A DNA stretch of 58,193 nt from a bacterium (GTDB lineage Bacteria; Chloroflexota; Dormibacteria; Aeolococcales; Aeolococcaceae), in contig JAJZLL010000041.1 in NCBI GenBank assembly GCA_021803465.1, positions 1 to 58,193 of the forward strand, given 5' to 3'. A program made the translations under genes and the position numbers. Of this stretch, positions 57,382 through 58,193 are shown piece after piece; position 1 is the first letter of the stretch, and each line of letters opens with the position of its first letter. The notes under the pieces were generated by a model that was not told where the DNA came from, ran no database searches, and saw only the letters and a program-made list of their open reading frames with translations.

Positions 57382-58193
57382 ATGGCCATGCTTGGTAGGA
57401 AGGTGGGAATTGCGATCGAGGGTGAGACCATCCGAACCTGCACAAGGCTTGGGGGAAGGGTTGTCAGCATACCCGCCTGCATTGCACGGAGTGCGCGTCT
57501 TGGGAGTGCACGTCACTATGTGGGAGAGGATGCGCTTGCCCGTCATGCGCAGGATCCGGAGACATGGGAGATCCACTGGCCACTTCTTGGCACAGAACAT
57601 CATGACAAGGATGGAGTGTACCAGCTTCTCCGGGAAGTGGTCATCCGCATGCTCGGCAGGGGACGGGTGTTCCGTCCAGAAGTCATCTGCGCAGTGGATC
57701 CAGAGCTCAGTGGCACTGCGAGAAGGCAGTTGCTGCAGGTGTTTTCCTCCTTTGGAACACGCACTGCATATCTTGTGGACCTTCCTGTCGCACACATGCT
57801 GGCCCTCCAGAAGTCGCACGCCCACCTGGGCCGATATGTCCTCCTTGACTGCAGCAAGCACCGCATCGGCTGCTCTGTCATTGCTGACGGCTATGTCATC
57901 TCAGATGTCAGTCTGAGGGAGCGGATGGATTCACCTGCAGCTACTGAGCGGGAACCACTTCCAGAGGATACGCTGATTTCCCTGTTCGAAGAAGCGCAGG
58001 CCCGTGCGCCACGCGATGTGTGGGATGCGGCGTACACCCATGGTGTGGTGCTGACTGGAGCCTTGGCATCGAATCCCTCGGTGCAGCAGCGTGCATCTGC
58101 CCTTATGGGCACAGCCCTCCATGTCACAGCAGATCCGGAATTTCATGCAGTGCGGGGTGTCACGCAGGCGATAGACGACTGGAATGCGATCAA
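57382..58193 (+). CDS. MreB-like actin-family protein without canonical nucleotide motifs, 3' end cut
   Basis: The frame is open from ATG 57382 (or ATG 57388) to the end of the window (about 270 residues). Its layout follows MreB: a start MLGRKVGIAIEGETI where MreB has GIDLGTANT, then YVGEDAL, a DGVYQLLREVVIRML region, RPEVICAVDPELSGTARR for RPRVVICVPSGxTxVERR, YLVDLPVAHMLAL for YLIEEPMAAAIGA, and VLLDCSKHRIGCSVIADGYVI for VVDIGGGTTEVAVISLGGIV. GVVLTGALA resembles the adenosine motif. The phosphate-binding loops are not conserved, so ATP binding is doubtful. It is downstream of murA by 26 bases, suggesting a cell-wall role. Confidence 0.7.
   Translation, partial: MAMLGRKVGIAIEGETIRTCTRLGGRVVSIPACIARSARLGSARHYVGEDALARHAQDPETWEIHWPLLGTEHHDKDGVYQLLREVVIRMLGRGRVFRPEVICAVDPELSGTARRQLLQVFSSFGTRTAYLVDLPVAHMLALQKSHAHLGRYVLLDCSKHRIGCSVIADGYVISDVSLRERMDSPAATEREPLPEDTLISLFEEAQARAPRDVWDAAYTHGVVLTGALASNPSVQQRASALMGTALHVTADPEFHAVRGVTQAIDDWNAI

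Overview
The window reads as chromosome from a Gram-positive (monoderm) actinobacterium, probably an uncultured or deep-branching lineage of Actinomycetota. By eye its GC content is in the mid-50s percent. The placement rests on gene order and marker sequences. Positions 33.4-57.4 kb (rpmE-prfA-prmC-[...]-sua5-glyA-wecA-atpI-atpBEFHAGDC-[...]-murA) follow the order I recall for Mycobacterium Rv1298-Rv1315 and the matching Streptomyces block. Positions 4-20 kb (tilS-ftsH-panD-like-clpC) follow a thinned version of the mycobacterial mesJ/tilS-ftsH-panD-clpC1 block. Further markers are a UPF0182 protein, a clpS/DUF2017 pair, an AtpE with a second acidic residue as in mycobacteria, and MurA with Asp in place of the fosfomycin-target Cys. 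Class-level placement is not possible from this sequence alone.

Layout: 0-3.7 kb, the 3' part of a Glu/Leu-type dehydrogenase, an ABC exporter and a small protein. 3.9-7.5 kb, a CAT-anticodon tRNA one base ahead of tilS, a nitronate monooxygenase-like gene and a four-helix membrane protein. 7.7-9.5 kb, a secreted NHL-propeller protein with a WxL-like C-terminus. 9.6-14.5 kb, ftsH, a PanD homologue without its self-cleavage site, a NadC-like gene, a membrane protein and an aromatic amino acid hydroxylase. 14.5-19.6 kb, DUF2017/clpS/zinc-ribbon on the minus strand, then S1 and clpC. 19.7-29.6 kb, a glutamine amidotransferase, uvrA, two small proteins, UPF0182, an MBL hydrolase, an HtrA-like protein without catalytic residues and an MBL-like protein without its metal motif. 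29.6-33.3 kb, pyrG, a GlpX-like gene and a convergent clpP with a shared terminator. 33.4-41 kb, the rpmE-to-wecA block with a frameshifted glyA. 41-48.2 kb, the complete F1Fo ATP synthase operon. 48.2-54.8 kb, a glycerophosphodiesterase, a 997-residue secreted repeat/lectin protein, a decayed copy of the phosphodiesterase, and a second NHL/WxL-like protein. 54.9-58.2 kb, class I fructose-bisphosphate aldolase, murA and an MreB-like gene cut by the window end.

Themes: protein quality control is well represented (ClpC, ClpS, ClpP, FtsH). Translation and tRNA functions are tilS, sua5, rpmE, prfA, prmC and S1. The envelope is served by wecA, murA, the MreB-like protein and three secreted repeat proteins. 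The most unusual feature is the number of recognisable enzymes with altered active-site residues (PanD-like, NadC-like, HtrA-like, MBL-like, GlpX-like, MreB-like). Several genes also look leaderless, with a -10 hexamer seven bases before the start codon. No transposon, prophage, CRISPR array or rRNA was seen.
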